64,000 bases of DNA from Bradyrhizobium cenepequi (GTDB lineage: Bacteria; Pseudomonadota; Alphaproteobacteria; Rhizobiales; Xanthobacteraceae): the NCBI RefSeq assembly GCF_020329485.1, contig NZ_JAGKJI010000019.1, positions 59,949-123,948 on the forward strand, read 5' to 3'. Positions 31,476 to 42,007 of this stretch are shown here, piece by piece. Position 1 is the stretch's first letter. Each line of letters opens with the position of its first letter. The notes beneath the pieces are model-generated. The model ran no database searches. It was not told the DNA's origin and was given only the letters and a program-made list of their open reading frames with translations. A program made the translations under genes and the position numbers.

Positions 31476-34400
31476 CTATTTCCCCGCCGCCGCCTTGGGT
31501 AGCCCGGCGCGCTGTACGGCGGCGTCTTCATCCCGCCGCCCGAACTGGGCATAGAGCGCCGGAAGAACGGTGAGCGTCAGCAGCGTGGCGCTGACCAGGC
31601 CGCCGATGACGACGGTCGCCAGTGGCTTCTGTACCTCCGCGCCTGTCCCGGTGGCGAAGGCCATTGGCACAAAGCCGAGCGCCGCCACGAGTGCGGTCAT
31701 CACGACCGGGCGAAGCCGGGTGAGGGCGCCGCTCTCGATGGCCTTTCGTAGCGGCATGCCATCGTCATGGAGCTTGCGAACCAGGCTCAGCATCACAAGC
31801 CCGTTCAACACGGCGACGCCGGATAGCGCGATGAAGCCGACCGCCGCAGAGATGGAGAACGGCATGCCGCGAAGCCAGAGCGCGGCGATGCCGCCGGTGA
31901 GCGCGAGCGGCACCGCGCTGAACACGAGCAGCGCATCACACGCCGATCCCGTCGCCGCCAACAGCAGCAGGAAGATCAACGCAAAGCACGCCGGCACGAC
32001 GATGCCGAGCCTCTGTCGGGCGGCAGCCAGGTTCTCGAACTGTCCGCCCCAACTCATCCAGTAGCCGGGCGGCAGCTTGACCTTCTGGCCGACTTTGGCC
32101 TGGACTTCCACGACGACCGAGCCGAGATCGCGGGCGCGGACGTTGGCGGTGATGACGATGCGGCGCTTGCCGTTCTCGCGGCTGATCTGGTTAGGTCCCT
32201 CCGTGAAGGAGAACCGCGTCAGCCGATTGAGCGGCAGGCTCTGGACCGGCGCATTGGGCGCTGCCTTCGGCAGCGCCACGGGAAGGTTGCCGAGTGCCTC
32301 GAGGTCGGATCGCAAGCCTTCCGGCAGCCTCACGACAATGTCGAACCGGCGGTCGCCTTCGAACACGACGCCCGCGTCCTGGCCTCCGACTGCGGCGCCG
32401 ATCACATCTTGCACCGCCGCCGCGCTCAGGCCGCGGCGCGCGATGGCAGCACGGTCAACTCTGATATCGAGGACGGGAAGGCCGCCGGCCTGCTCCACCT
32501 TCACATCGGTCGCCCCGCGCACCGAGCGCAGGATCGAGGCCACTTCGTTGGCCGCCTTCAGCATCGGCTCGAACTCGTCGCCGAATACCTTGATGGCGAT
32601 ATCGCCGCGAACGCCGGCCAGCAGTTCGTTGAAGCGCATCTGGATCGGCTGGGTGAACTCGTAGACGTTTCCGGGCACGCGATTGACGGCCTTCGCAATC
32701 TGCTCGACCAGTTCCTCCTTCGCTATCGAAGGGTCCGGCCATTGATCGCGCGGCTTGAGGATTATGAAGGTGTCGGAGGCGTTCGGCGGCATTGGGTCGC
32801 TCGCGACCTCGGCCGTGCCGGTCTTGGAGAAGACGAAGGCAACCTGCGGCAGGCGGCTGACGGCGTTCTCGACGGCAAGCTGCATCGCCTGCGACTGCGA
32901 TAGCGCGGTGCTGGGAATCCGCAGCGCATGCATGGCGATGTTCTTCTCGTCCAGTGACGGGATGAACTCCTGTCCGAGCCGCGCGAAGCCTGCCAGTCCG
33001 GCAACAAACAGCACGGCGGCCGTTGCGATGACAGGCAGTGGCGCTGCAATCACATAGCGTAGCAGCGGCCGGTACAGCCGCTTCAAGGCGGTAACGATCC
33101 TGCTCTCATGCTCCTGGACACGTCCCGTGACGGCGATAGCGATCGCGGCGGGAACGAATGTCAGCGACAGAACGAATGCCGATGCCAATGCCAGGATCAC
33201 GGTCACGGCCATCGGCGTGAACATCTTGCCTTCGATGCCAGTGAAGGTGAGGAGCGGCACGTAAACCAGGAGGATGATCGCCTGCCCGTAGAGGCTCGGG
33301 CGGATCATCTCGACCGCGGAGGCGCGCACCGTGGCCAGCCGCTCGTCGCGGGAGAGGGGACGTCCAAGTTCGCGCTGCCGCTCTGCCAGATGGCGCAGGC
33401 TGTTCTCGGTGATGATGACGGCACCATCGACGATCAGGCCGAAATCGAGTGCGCCCAGGCTCATCAGATTGGCGCTGATACCGCCCTGCCACATGCCGAT
33501 GGCGGTCATCAGCATCGCCACGGGGATCACCAGCGCGGTGATCAGCGCCGCGCGGAAATTGCCGAGCAGGACAAACAACACGGCGATGACCAATAGCGCG
33601 CCTTCGCTCAAATTCGTCGCCACAGTCGCGATGGTGGCATCAACAAGTTGGGTGCGGTCGAGCACGGTCGTGACCTCGACACCAGGCGGCAGCGTCGGCG
33701 CGATCGCGCGCAGTCGCGCATCGACCGCCGAGGACACCGTGCGGCTGTTGGCGCCGATGAGCATCAGGGCCGTGCCGACCACCACCTCATGGCCGTTCTC
33801 GCTGGCGCTGCCGGTGCGGCTCTCACCGCCGATCGTGACGGTCGCGATGTCGCGGATCCGCACCGGGACGCCGCCGCGCGTGGTGACGACGATGGCGCCG
33901 AGCTCGTCGATGTTCTCGATGCGGCCGCCGGAGCGCACAACAAAGCCCTCGCCATTCCTTTCGATGTAGCGCGCGCCGCGGCTGACATTGTTGGCCTCAA
34001 TCGCGTTCGCAACATCGGCAAAGGTCAAGCCGAGCGCGATCAGCTTCGCCGCATCGGGATGGACCTGGTACTGCTTGAGATAGCCGCCGATGGTGTCGAC
34101 GCCGGCAACGCCAGGAACGGTCTTGATCTGCGGCCTGATAATCCAGTCCTGCACGGTGCGCAGATAGGCGTTCTTCTCGATGTCGCCCCTGAGCCGTGCT
34201 CCGTCGCTGGTGACGAAGCTGCCGTCGCGTTGCAGTCCCGGCACGCCGTCGGCTTCGACGGGCTTGCCGGCGAAGTGGACGGTCCACATGTAGATCTCGC
34301 CAAGGCCGGTCGAGATCGGACCGATCCGCGGTTCGATGCCTTGCGGCAAGCGGGCGCGGACCTCGGCAAGGCGTTCGATGACCTGCTGGCGCGCAAAGTA

Positions 34401-34709
34401 GATATCGGTACTTTCGCTGAAGACGGCCGTCACCTGTGAAAAGCCGTTGCGCGACAGCGAGCGCGTGCTCTCGAGGCCAGGGGCGCCCGCGAGTGCTGTC
34501 TCGACGGGAAAGGTGACCTGCTTCTCAATCTCAAGCGGCGACAGCGCATGGGCCGTCGTGTTGATCTGCACCTGCTTGTTGGTGATGTCTGGCACGGCGT
34601 CGATCGACACTTTCGTCAGTGCAAAGCCGCCGAGCGCCATGACGATGGCACAGAGCGCAACGATCACCCAGCGGCGGTGAATGGAGAAGCCGATGATCGC
34701 CTCAATCAT
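31476..34709 (-). CDS. czcA: CzcA-type heavy-metal RND efflux pump
   Basis: This 1077-aa inner-membrane transporter is the proton-driven pump of a tripartite heavy-metal efflux system. It has the 12-helix RND plan with two large periplasmic loops. The TM4 signature reads DFGLIVDGAVIITEN, the DFGxxxDGA form associated with divalent-cation (Zn/Co/Cd/Ni) exporters rather than Cu/Ag. The start MIEAIIGFSIHRRW at 34709 is chosen because it matches the family N terminus and overlaps the adaptor stop by 8 bp. It is the last gene of the operon. No outer-membrane CzcC-like gene is present in the window. Confidence 0.93.
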   Translation of the reverse strand: MIEAIIGFSIHRRWVIVALCAIVMALGGFALTKVSIDAVPDITNKQVQINTTAHALSPLEIEKQVTFPVETALAGAPGLESTRSLSRNGFSQVTAVFSESTDIYFARQQVIERLAEVRARLPQGIEPRIGPISTGLGEIYMWTVHFAGKPVEADGVPGLQRDGSFVTSDGARLRGDIEKNAYLRTVQDWIIRPQIKTVPGVAGVDTIGGYLKQYQVHPDAAKLIALGLTFADVANAIEANNVSRGARYIERNGEGFVVRSGGRIENIDELGAIVVTTRGGVPVRIRDIATVTIGGESRTGSASENGHEVVVGTALMLIGANSRTVSSAVDARLRAIAPTLPPGVEVTTVLDRTQLVDATIATVATNLSEGALLVIAVLFVLLGNFRAALITALVIPVAMLMTAIGMWQGGISANLMSLGALDFGLIVDGAVIITENSLRHLAERQRELGRPLSRDERLATVRASAVEMIRPSLYGQAIILLVYVPLLTFTGIEGKMFTPMAVTVILALASAFVLSLTFVPAAIAIAVTGRVQEHESRIVTALKRLYRPLLRYVIAAPLPVIATAAVLFVAGLAGFARLGQEFIPSLDEKNIAMHALRIPSTALSQSQAMQLAVENAVSRLPQVAFVFSKTGTAEVASDPMPPNASDTFIILKPRDQWPDPSIAKEELVEQIAKAVNRVPGNVYEFTQPIQMRFNELLAGVRGDIAIKVFGDEFEPMLKAANEVASILRSVRGATDVKVEQAGGLPVLDIRVDRAAIARRGLSAAAVQDVIGAAVGGQDAGVVFEGDRRFDIVVRLPEGLRSDLEALGNLPVALPKAAPNAPVQSLPLNRLTRFSFTEGPNQISRENGKRRIVITANVRARDLGSVVVEVQAKVGQKVKLPPGYWMSWGGQFENLAAARQRLGIVVPACFALIFLLLLAATGSACDALLVFSAVPLALTGGIAALWLRGMPFSISAAVGFIALSGVAVLNGLVMLSLVRKLHDDGMPLRKAIESGALTRLRPVVMTALVAALGFVPMAFATGTGAEVQKPLATVVIGGLVSATLLTLTVLPALYAQFGRRDEDAAVQRAGLPKAAAGK

Positions 34710-35919
34710 GGCCATGCTCCGCTTCGGCCTTTTCCAACTCGGCCTTGAGCGTGAATGTGTTGGCGACGGCGATCGTCTCTCCCGGCGAAAGACCACTCAC
34801 GATCTCGACGTCGTCATCATCCTCGCGACCGGTCCGCACCTGTCGCGCCTCAAACCCTACGGCGTCACGCACGAATATCGTGGGATTGCCCCTGACGGTC
34901 TGCAGCGCCTTCTTTGAGACGATTACCCTGGAGGGCTCGCCGCCGAGCGGCACTTCTGCGGTGACGAAAGTGCCCGGCCTCCATCGGTGATCGCGGTTCG
35001 GCAGGGTTGCGATGACACGGGCGTTGCGGGTCTCGCGATCGAGCAGGGGGCTCACAAAGATCACCCGCGCGACCGCTTCGTCGTCGCTGCCGATGGCGCG
35101 GATCGTGACCAGCCCGCCTTCGTGCACCGCGGCGATGTCTTCTGGGGAGACCGCGAGATCGACCCAGATATCATCCAGATTGACGATGACGAACAGCTCG
35201 CTTTCCTGGCCCTCACGGCCGATCAGCCCGCCAACGTCGACGCGCCGTTCCGAGACCCGGCCCGAGATCGGCGCACGCAAATGCTGTTCGCGCAGGCTTT
35301 CCGGCGGCTGGTTCGGGAGGTCGGCTATCTCCTTTTCGGACAGCCCCAGCGCGAACAGTTTTTGCCTGGCGCCGTCGAGCTTGATCCGTGCGTCATTGGC
35401 GGCGAGCTGGGTGCGCAGGAATTCGTTTTCCGACATGGCGCGGCTTTCGGCCAAGGTCTTCTGCCTGTTGTAGAGCGTCTGCTGCAGATCGTTGGTCAGC
35501 CGCGCGGCGAGGTATTGGCTCTTGGCGTCTGCCACCTCGCGGCTTTCGATGACGGCGACGATCTCGCCTTTTTCGACACTGTCGCCCAGGCGCTTGCGCA
35601 ACTCGGCGACGGTCGCCAGGACGCGCACGGAGACGCGGCCGATGTGGTCGGCGTCGGGAACAAGCGAGCCCGGCGCCAGGAAGTGGCGTTTGAGCATACC
35701 GCCCGCAACCGGGGCCAAGGTGATGCCGGCATCCTTGATCTGCTCATCGCTCAGTGCGATGTGGCCGGTGCCGTGATCCTCGCTTTCGGCTTTTGCCGCT
35801 CCGCCCGTCGCGGTTTCTTGCTGCGCCGGCGCCCCCGACAGCGGCCAGTTCGACCAAATCGCGATACCCAGGCCGCCGCCAACGATGATGCCGGCAACGA
35901 AAAGAAGAATCCGTCTCAT
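34702..35919 (-). CDS. czcB: Periplasmic adaptor (HlyD/CzcB) of metal efflux pump
   Basis: This 405-aa membrane-fusion protein has an N-terminal membrane anchor (residues 3-23), a barrel-sandwich/lipoyl region split by a coiled-coil hairpin (about 110-200, LAARLTNDLQQTLYNRQKTLAESRAM) and beta-barrel domains. It links the RND pump to an outer-membrane channel. A His at each end (HGTGHIAL near 50-55 and the C-terminal HGHD) may bind metal. It overlaps the pump gene by 8 bp. Confidence 0.92.
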   Translation of the reverse strand: MRRILLFVAGIIVGGGLGIAIWSNWPLSGAPAQQETATGGAAKAESEDHGTGHIALSDEQIKDAGITLAPVAGGMLKRHFLAPGSLVPDADHIGRVSVRVLATVAELRKRLGDSVEKGEIVAVIESREVADAKSQYLAARLTNDLQQTLYNRQKTLAESRAMSENEFLRTQLAANDARIKLDGARQKLFALGLSEKEIADLPNQPPESLREQHLRAPISGRVSERRVDVGGLIGREGQESELFVIVNLDDIWVDLAVSPEDIAAVHEGGLVTIRAIGSDDEAVARVIFVSPLLDRETRNARVIATLPNRDHRWRPGTFVTAEVPLGGEPSRVIVSKKALQTVRGNPTIFVRDAVGFEARQVRTGREDDDDVEIVSGLSPGETIAVANTFTLKAELEKAEAEHGHD

Positions 35920-36032
35920 ATATGCCTTCCCACCGCGCGCGGGTCCGAACCCGGCGCTGCTGCCATAGCGATATGTGTATGCAAGGCCCGACGCCGGGTG
36001 GCAGCGCGGCCAGATCGGTCATGCCGATCGGA

Positions 36033-36398
36033 TCAGGCGCGGGGTGGCTTGAAGGGAGAGATCGGCTCGGCCGTTTCGGGTGCACGCATGGCAAGGAGGC
36101 GATAGGCGTGCGCGATATATTCGATCGAGACCGACGTGTCCTGCGGCGCCACTGTCGATACGTGGGTCAGACAGTGGTCGCCATGGAGGGGTGCCGGATG
36201 GGCGGGAGCCTTGTCGGTGGTATCGCCGGCGAGTTGCGCGATCGACAGCGCCGGCACCGCATCATCGCTGTCGAAGCCGAGACTGTGAAAGAAGGACAGC
36301 ACGAGCGCCAACGAGATCAGTCCCGCGAGCAGGCTACGCCAGCGGCGTGACGGGGCCTTGCGGGTCGAAGAATCCGGTGCGGCGAAGCGAGGGTCCAT
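36033..36398 (-). CDS. Small membrane/periplasmic protein ahead of czcBA
   Basis: This 121-aa protein has one membrane helix (about residues 20-42, RSLLAGLISLALVLSFFHSLG) and a periplasmic part containing HPAPLHGDHCLTH, a His/Cys cluster suited to metal binding. It resembles small DUF2946-like proteins found in metal-resistance operons. It is the first gene upstream of czcB (gap 113 bp) on the same strand, so a metal-sensing or delivery role is plausible. Confidence 0.65.
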   Translation of the reverse strand: MDPRFAAPDSSTRKAPSRRWRSLLAGLISLALVLSFFHSLGFDSDDAVPALSIAQLAGDTTDKAPAHPAPLHGDHCLTHVSTVAPQDTSVSIEYIAHAYRLLAMRAPETAEPISPFKPPRA

Positions 36399-36460
36399 GG
36401 CGGCTAGTTAGCGCCGCCGCAGCACCGATTCAAGGCAGGAGATCGCCGAATGCTATAACG

Positions 36461-36688
36461 TTACGCCTTCGCCGGCAGCCGCTTGAGCATCCAGCGCCGC
36501 AATGCAACGACCGCCCAGACCGCTTCGACCAGGCCAAACGGCCAAGCGCCCTGCAGGAAACCGTAGGCCGAGCCGAGCGCGCAGGCGATGGCGAAAGCCA
36601 GAATGAACCACGGGCTGCGGTCTTCGGCCGCATAGCACACGAGCATCATCGTGACGGCGAACAGCCCGAAGATCGTCAATGCGTCCAT
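36461..36688 (-). CDS. Small membrane protein (75 aa)
   Basis: MDALTIFGLFAVTMMLVCYAAEDRSPWFILAFAIACALGSAYGFLQGAWPFGLVEAVWAVVALRRWMLKRLPAKA has two to three hydrophobic segments and a basic end. Small proteins of this pattern are widespread in Bradyrhizobiaceae without known function. It lies divergent from tupA. Confidence 0.65.
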   Translation of the reverse strand: MDALTIFGLFAVTMMLVCYAAEDRSPWFILAFAIACALGSAYGFLQGAWPFGLVEAVWAVVALRRWMLKRLPAKA

Positions 36689-36868
36689 CAGCTTCTTGCC
36701 ACCTTCCTTGCGCCGCCGAACATGACGGCGCGACGACGGAGTCGCGCAGTTTGGGGAGATTGTAAAGCCCGCGACTCCGATCGCTCTGGTGGATCGCCTT
36801 GCTTATAGTCGGGCAGGCCGAGATGAAGTAGAACATTCCCAAACATCCGGCTTCGCGGAGGTGAGGAA

Positions 36869-37675
36869 ATGCTCGCACGAATCCTGATCGCAACGCTTCT
36901 CATGATCTCCAGCGCGTTCGCGCAGGAGCGCTCAATCACGGTGGCATCGACGACATCAACCGAGCAGTCCGGGTTGTTCGGCTTCCTGTTGCCGCGCTTC
37001 ACGGCGGCGACCGGCATCGGTGTCAAGGTGGTCGCGGTCGGCACCGGCCAGGCGCTCGACATCGGACGGCGCGGCGATGCTGACGTGGTGTTCGTGCATG
37101 ACCGTCCGGCCGAGGAGAAATTCCTGGCCGAAGGGTTTGGCGTCAAGCGCCAGGACGTGATGTACAATGATTTCGTGGTGATTGGGCCGAAGTCCGATCC
37201 GGCGCACATCGGCGGTGGCAAGGACGTTACTGAGGCGCTGAAGAAGATCGCGGCCGCGAAGGCGACCTTCGTCTCGCGCGGCGACCGCTCCGGCACGCAC
37301 CAGGCCGAACTGCGTTTATGGAAGGACGCGGGCATCGATATCGCGACGGCGAAGGGGGCCTGGTACCGCGAGATCGGGCAGGGAATGGGGCCCGCGCTCA
37401 ACATGGCCGCATCCGACAATGCCTATGTGCTATCGGATCGCGGCACCTGGCTGTCGTTCAAGAATCGCGGCGATCTTTCGATCCTGACTGAGGGCGATCG
37501 GCGCCTGTTCAACCAATATGGCGTGATGCTCGTCAATCCGGCCAAGCACCAAAGCGTGAAAGCCAAGGACGGGCAGGCCTTCATCGACTGGTTGATCTCC
37601 GCCGAGGGGCAGAAGGTGATTGCCGACTACAAGGTCGGCGGCGAGCAGCTATTTTTCCCCAACGCGTCCGATTAG
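36869..37675 (+). CDS. tupA: Tungstate/molybdate-type ABC substrate-binding protein
   Basis: This 268-aa periplasmic protein has a signal peptide (residues 1-18) and the PBP-like 2 fold of TupA: TTTST-type N terminus (VASTTSTEQSGLFGFLLPRF), DVVFVHDRPAEEKFL, and SRGDRSGTHQAELRLW, which lines the oxyanion site. It captures tungstate or molybdate. Its gene end overlaps the convergent permease gene by 27 bp. The expected ATPase (TupC) is not in the window. Confidence 0.85.
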   Translation: MLARILIATLLMISSAFAQERSITVASTTSTEQSGLFGFLLPRFTAATGIGVKVVAVGTGQALDIGRRGDADVVFVHDRPAEEKFLAEGFGVKRQDVMYNDFVVIGPKSDPAHIGGGKDVTEALKKIAAAKATFVSRGDRSGTHQAELRLWKDAGIDIATAKGAWYREIGQGMGPALNMAASDNAYVLSDRGTWLSFKNRGDLSILTEGDRRLFNQYGVMLVNPAKHQSVKAKDGQAFIDWLISAEGQKVIADYKVGGEQLFFPNASD

Positions 37676-38347
37676 TAGGAACGCCACCGTGCTCACGGTC
37701 ACGCTGAGGCCGAGCAGGATCAGGCCAAGCCCGAGCGCCAGTGGCAACTCGCCCTTGCTGGTTTCCAGGGCGATCGCGGTCGTCATGGTTCGGGTGTAGC
37801 CGCGGATGTTGCCGCCGACGATGATGATGGCCCCGACTTCGGCGATGGCGCGGCCGAAGGCGGCAAGGAACGCGGTCAAGAACGAGGTGCGGCCGAGCGA
37901 GGACAGCAGCGCTATGCTCCGCAGGCGCGACAAGCCGTCCGTCCGCATGAGATCGGAATATTCCGCCCACAACAGCGAAACCGGACGGTGCACGAGTGCG
38001 GCCACGATCGGCGTGGCCAGGATCGTCTGCGCGACAATCATGGCGCTCGGCGTGAACAGCAGCCCGGCAAATCCAAGCGGACCGGAGCGCGACAGCAGGA
38101 GGTAAAGCGCCAGTCCGACCACCACCGGCGGCAGGCCGAGCATGGCATTCGCCAGCACGATCATGGCTTGCCGTCCGCCAAACCGGCTGATCGCAAGCAG
38201 GACCCCGATGGGGGCGCCGATCAGCAGCGCCAGCAGGCTCGCTGACAGGCTGACGCGCAGCGACAGGATGACGATGCCGACCAGCTCAGCGTCCAGGCCG
38301 GCGATCAGCGAGAGCGCCGTCGCCACCGATTGCGTGAAATCGTTCAT
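37649..38347 (-). CDS. tupB: Tungstate-type ABC permease
   Basis: This 232-aa permease has about five membrane helices and the EAA loop seen as GRAIAEVGAIIIVGGNIRGYTRTMTTAI, typical of TupB/ModB. The ATG at 38347 (MNDFTQSVATALSLIAGLDAELVGI) fits the family start; the preceding in-frame stretch is not conserved. It faces tupA tail to tail rather than lying in a tupABC operon, so the two need separate promoters. Confidence 0.85.
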   Translation of the reverse strand: MNDFTQSVATALSLIAGLDAELVGIVILSLRVSLSASLLALLIGAPIGVLLAISRFGGRQAMIVLANAMLGLPPVVVGLALYLLLSRSGPLGFAGLLFTPSAMIVAQTILATPIVAALVHRPVSLLWAEYSDLMRTDGLSRLRSIALLSSLGRTSFLTAFLAAFGRAIAEVGAIIIVGGNIRGYTRTMTTAIALETSKGELPLALGLGLILLGLSVTVSTVAFLLIGRVGEK

Positions 38348-38553
38348 CTTGTTGCGCGCTTGTCCGCCCCCGGTGAGATGCCCGAATGAGGATTGCCCGC
38401 GGGCACTATCCGGCAAACACTTCAATCTCTCATAAACTGCGTAACGTCCAATAGTGCACAAGCGGTATTGCGCGGTGGAAATCTGGTAACGCTCAGAAGC
38501 AAGGTTCCATGTTAACCGGTCAATAACTCATTTTCCTAACGCCCTCTTGGGTT

Positions 38554-41305
38554 GTGTCCCTTACAACAAGCGCCTCTAGGGGCAGGGAAGTGTCAGACAG
38601 CTCGGCCAAGAGCGAGATCTCGCAGAGCCGGTGGTGGTGGAAATTGACCACCGCGGCGCCATTGCGCTTGAGCGCAATCCAGTGGCTCGTCCTATGCGCG
38701 GTGGCGCTCGTGGTCGCGATCGGGCTCGGCACCGGCTACCTTGCGCTGCAATTCCGGGAGCGCGCGCTCGATCTTGCCGAACGCCAACTCTCCAACACGG
38801 CGCTCTTGCTGTCCCGCCATTTCGATCAGCAACTTTCCGATCTTCAGCACGTGCACGATGATGTCGTCGCCTACATGCGGGCGGACGGGGTCGATACCGC
38901 CGATCAGTTCGAAAAAACGATGTCACTGCTGAGCGCGCACGAAATGCTGCGCACCAGGCTTGCGGCCCTGCCGCATGTCGGTGGCCTCAATCTGTTCAAT
39001 GCCGAGGGGTGGCTGATCAATTCCTCGGAGATGTGGCCGGTGCCCGACATGAACATCAGGGATCGGCGATATTTCAGGGAGTTTACCTCCGGCAAGCCGA
39101 CACCGGACGTCATCGTCGAACCCGCGGTGAGCCGCGTGACGGGCAAGTGGACGACGCTGTTCGCCCGCAAGATCGTCGGCCACAACGGCACCATCGTCGG
39201 CTTTTCCAGCCGGGGTGTCGAGCCCAGGCAGTTCGAGGATTTCGTCGCTTCCCTGGCGCTGAATGGCGACACAATCATCTCAATGATCCATCGCGATGGC
39301 ACGGTCATCGCCCGCTACCCCAGAGATGACGGGGCGCTCGGCAAGAGCGTAGCCAGTCTCCCGTCATTCCAAAAGGCCCTGATGCTTGACGGAAATATCT
39401 CGGGGCGCTTCAGCACGGAAGATGCCGAAGACAAGATCGGCGCCGTTCGACCGCTGACTCATTTTCCGATCCTGATCGTTGCCACGACCAGGACCTCGAC
39501 GGCGCTCGCCGACTGGCGCGCGCAGACCAAACTGCAGTTCAGCGCTGCGGTGCTGGCTATTGTCGTCGTCATCGTCACGATCTTCCTGATCGTGAGGCAA
39601 CTGCAACGGCAGCACGACGCCGCGCGCCAGAAGCTGTCGGAGAAGAGCTTTCATCTCGACACCGCCATCAACAACATGACGCAAGGGTTGTTGTTGTTCG
39701 ACGCGTCGGGTCGACTCGTGATCTGCAACCAGCGCTATCTCGATATGCTCGGCGTATCGCCTGATGTCGCCAGGCCCGGATGCCACCTGCGCGAGCTCGT
39801 GCTGCATCGCCAGTCGATCGGCTCCTTTATCGGAGATGTCGACGAATATTGCGCGCGTTTCCTCGGACCGAACCGGAGCGAGGCAGGTGAGGGCTATATC
39901 TCGACGCAGGATGGACGAACAATCAGAATGATCTTCAAGCGCTCGCCCGACGGTGGCTGGGCCACGACGATGGAAGATGTGACCGAGCGGCGGCGGGTCG
40001 AGGCGAAGATCGAGCATCTCGCCCATTACGATCCGCTGACCAATCTGCCGAACCGGACGCTGTTCCAGCGCCACGCCGAGGGCTTGCTGCTCGAGACAGC
40101 CCATGTGCAGTTCGCCATTCTTTATATCGATATCGACGAGTTCAAGCGCATCAACGATTCGCTCGGCCATTTGATCGGTGACGAGTTCCTCACTCGTGTT
40201 GCCGAACGTTTGCGTCAGTCGATCGGACTGGAGGATTTCATTGCTCGTCTCGGAGGGGACGAGTTCGCGATCGTTCAGCGCGGCGTCAATGCCGATGCCG
40301 ACGTGAGCGCGCTGGTTGAACGGATCTACCAGGCGCTGCGGACGCCGTTCGATTGCCATGGCCACCGCTTGTCCGGCGACGCCAGCATCGGCATCGCAGT
40401 CGCGCCGCGGGACGGTACCGATCTGCTCGGCCTGTTGAAGCGCGCGGACCTGGCGATGTACGCTGCCAAGGCTGCCGGGCGCCGCACCCATCGTTTTTTC
40501 GAGCCCGAGATGGAGAAGGAGGCCAAGCTCCGCCGCGAGCTCGAGGCTGATATGCGCACCGCACTGGTCGAGGGCGGATTCGAAATCCATTATCAGCCGC
40601 TCGTCGATCTGCGCAGCGACGAGGTGACCGGCTGCGAGGCGCTGGTGCGCTGGCGGCATCCGGTGCGCGGCATGGTATCGCCGGTCGAGTTCATTCCGGT
40701 CGCCGAGGAGACTGGCCTGATCGAGGAGATCGGACAATGGGTGCTGCGGACCGCCTGCGCTGAGGCTGCCACCTGGCCCGCCCATGTGCGCGTGGCGGTC
40801 AACGTGTCGCCGATCCAGTTCAAGTCGGAAGCGCTGTCGCTGAAAGTCGCGACGGCACTGGCCGAGAGCGGGCTCGATCCGCCGCCTAGAGCTCGAGATC
40901 ACGGAGGCCGTGCTGATCGCTGACGATGATGCCGCGCTGGTCGCGCTCAACCAGCTTCGCGCGCTCGGCGTTCATATCGCGCTGGATGATTTCGGAACCG
41001 GCTATTCCTCGCTGCAATATCTGCAGCGCTTTCCGTTCGACAAGATCAAGATCGACCGCAGCTTCGTCAAGGAAGTCACCCGCAACAGCTCGTCGGCGTC
41101 TATCATCCGCGCGGTGGTGAGCATCGCGGCCGACCGCGACATGATCACGACGGCGGAGGGTGTCGAGACCGAGCAGCAGCGCGACACCGTGCACATGTTG
41201 GGATGCACTCAGATGCAGGGCTATCTGTTCAGTGCGGCGCGCACGGCGCGGGAGATCCGTGCGATGCTGGTGCCCGGCGCGGCTGACGTTGAGGACGCAG
41301 CCTGA
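38554..41305 (+). pseudogene. dCache-PAS-GGDEF-EAL protein, frameshifted in EAL domain
   Basis: The first frame (to 40923) encodes an N-terminal membrane helix, a periplasmic dCache-like sensor (about residues 70-310), a second membrane helix (about 330-350), a PAS domain (about 370-480), GGDEF (about residues 490-660, motif GGDEF intact) and the start of EAL (CEALVRWRHP). The I-site RxxD is replaced by GLED. The EAL domain breaks near 40886-40895 and continues in the +1 frame (LEITEAVLIADD..., DDFGTGYSSLQYL, KIDRSFVK) to 41305. Repair needs one base removed or two added. It may be a sequencing error, as both halves are well conserved. GTG 38590 is an alternative start. Confidence 0.82.
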
Positions 41306-41316
41306 TCGGCGATGCT

Positions 41317-41883
41317 TCAGCGCACAGCGCGATTCGTTCCGTAGCCGGTGATGAGGCGCAACAGCCGTTCGCTCAGCGCGCCAATCGCAAGGCCGGCAAC
41401 GACATCGCTCATCCAGTGCGCAAGCAGGACGATGCGTGTCAGTACCAAGCCTCCACCGACTGCCCAGACCACATTGCGCTTTGCTGGTGGAAGCACGGTC
41501 GCGGCTGAAGCGATCGCGCCGACGTGAATCGCGTGGCCAGATGGAAAAGCGTCCAGCGGTTTACCGGAGAACGGCACGCCGTGCAGGTGACCTCGCGCGG
41601 TTTGTCGATCGGGACGCTCCTGGTCGAACACGGTCTTCAGCAGGTGGGGGAGGGTGGCGGTGACGACCGTGGTCAGGAGGAGGTGGCTGCTATCGCGGCG
41701 CTGTCGCGCGTCTTTGTTGCGCGAATAAAGCCACCAGCCCAGCGCAAGCGCGCAGAGTACATGCTCGTCGGCGCCCCATGTCAGTACCTCGGCGGCCCGC
41801 TCGGCTGCCGGCGTCGTGTACTCCGACACGGTGTCGGCGATCGTCTTATCAGTGCGGGTCGGCCGCACCCGAAAAAGCGCCAT
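41317..41883 (-). CDS. PAP2-family phosphatase
   Basis: This 188-aa integral membrane protein has the three PAP2 motifs: KTVFDQERPD, FPSGHA and TRIVLLAHWMSD. Such enzymes hydrolyse phosphatidic acid, undecaprenyl pyrophosphate or similar lipid phosphates at the membrane. Length and motif order are normal. The gene is convergent with the GGDEF-EAL locus and starts the run of probable stress genes. Confidence 0.87.
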   Translation of the reverse strand: MALFRVRPTRTDKTIADTVSEYTTPAAERAAEVLTWGADEHVLCALALGWWLYSRNKDARQRRDSSHLLLTTVVTATLPHLLKTVFDQERPDRQTARGHLHGVPFSGKPLDAFPSGHAIHVGAIASAATVLPPAKRNVVWAVGGGLVLTRIVLLAHWMSDVVAGLAIGALSERLLRLITGYGTNRAVR

Positions 41884-42007
41884 CGGAATCTCCCTTCGAG
41901 ACTACAAACCTCTGACAGCCTTAATGGTTTCGCTGCGTCATCCGTCCGAACACGCGGAACGCATCGAGCCGGGACTGGTTAAGCGCATGTTCCAGAAGGA
42001 GATCATC

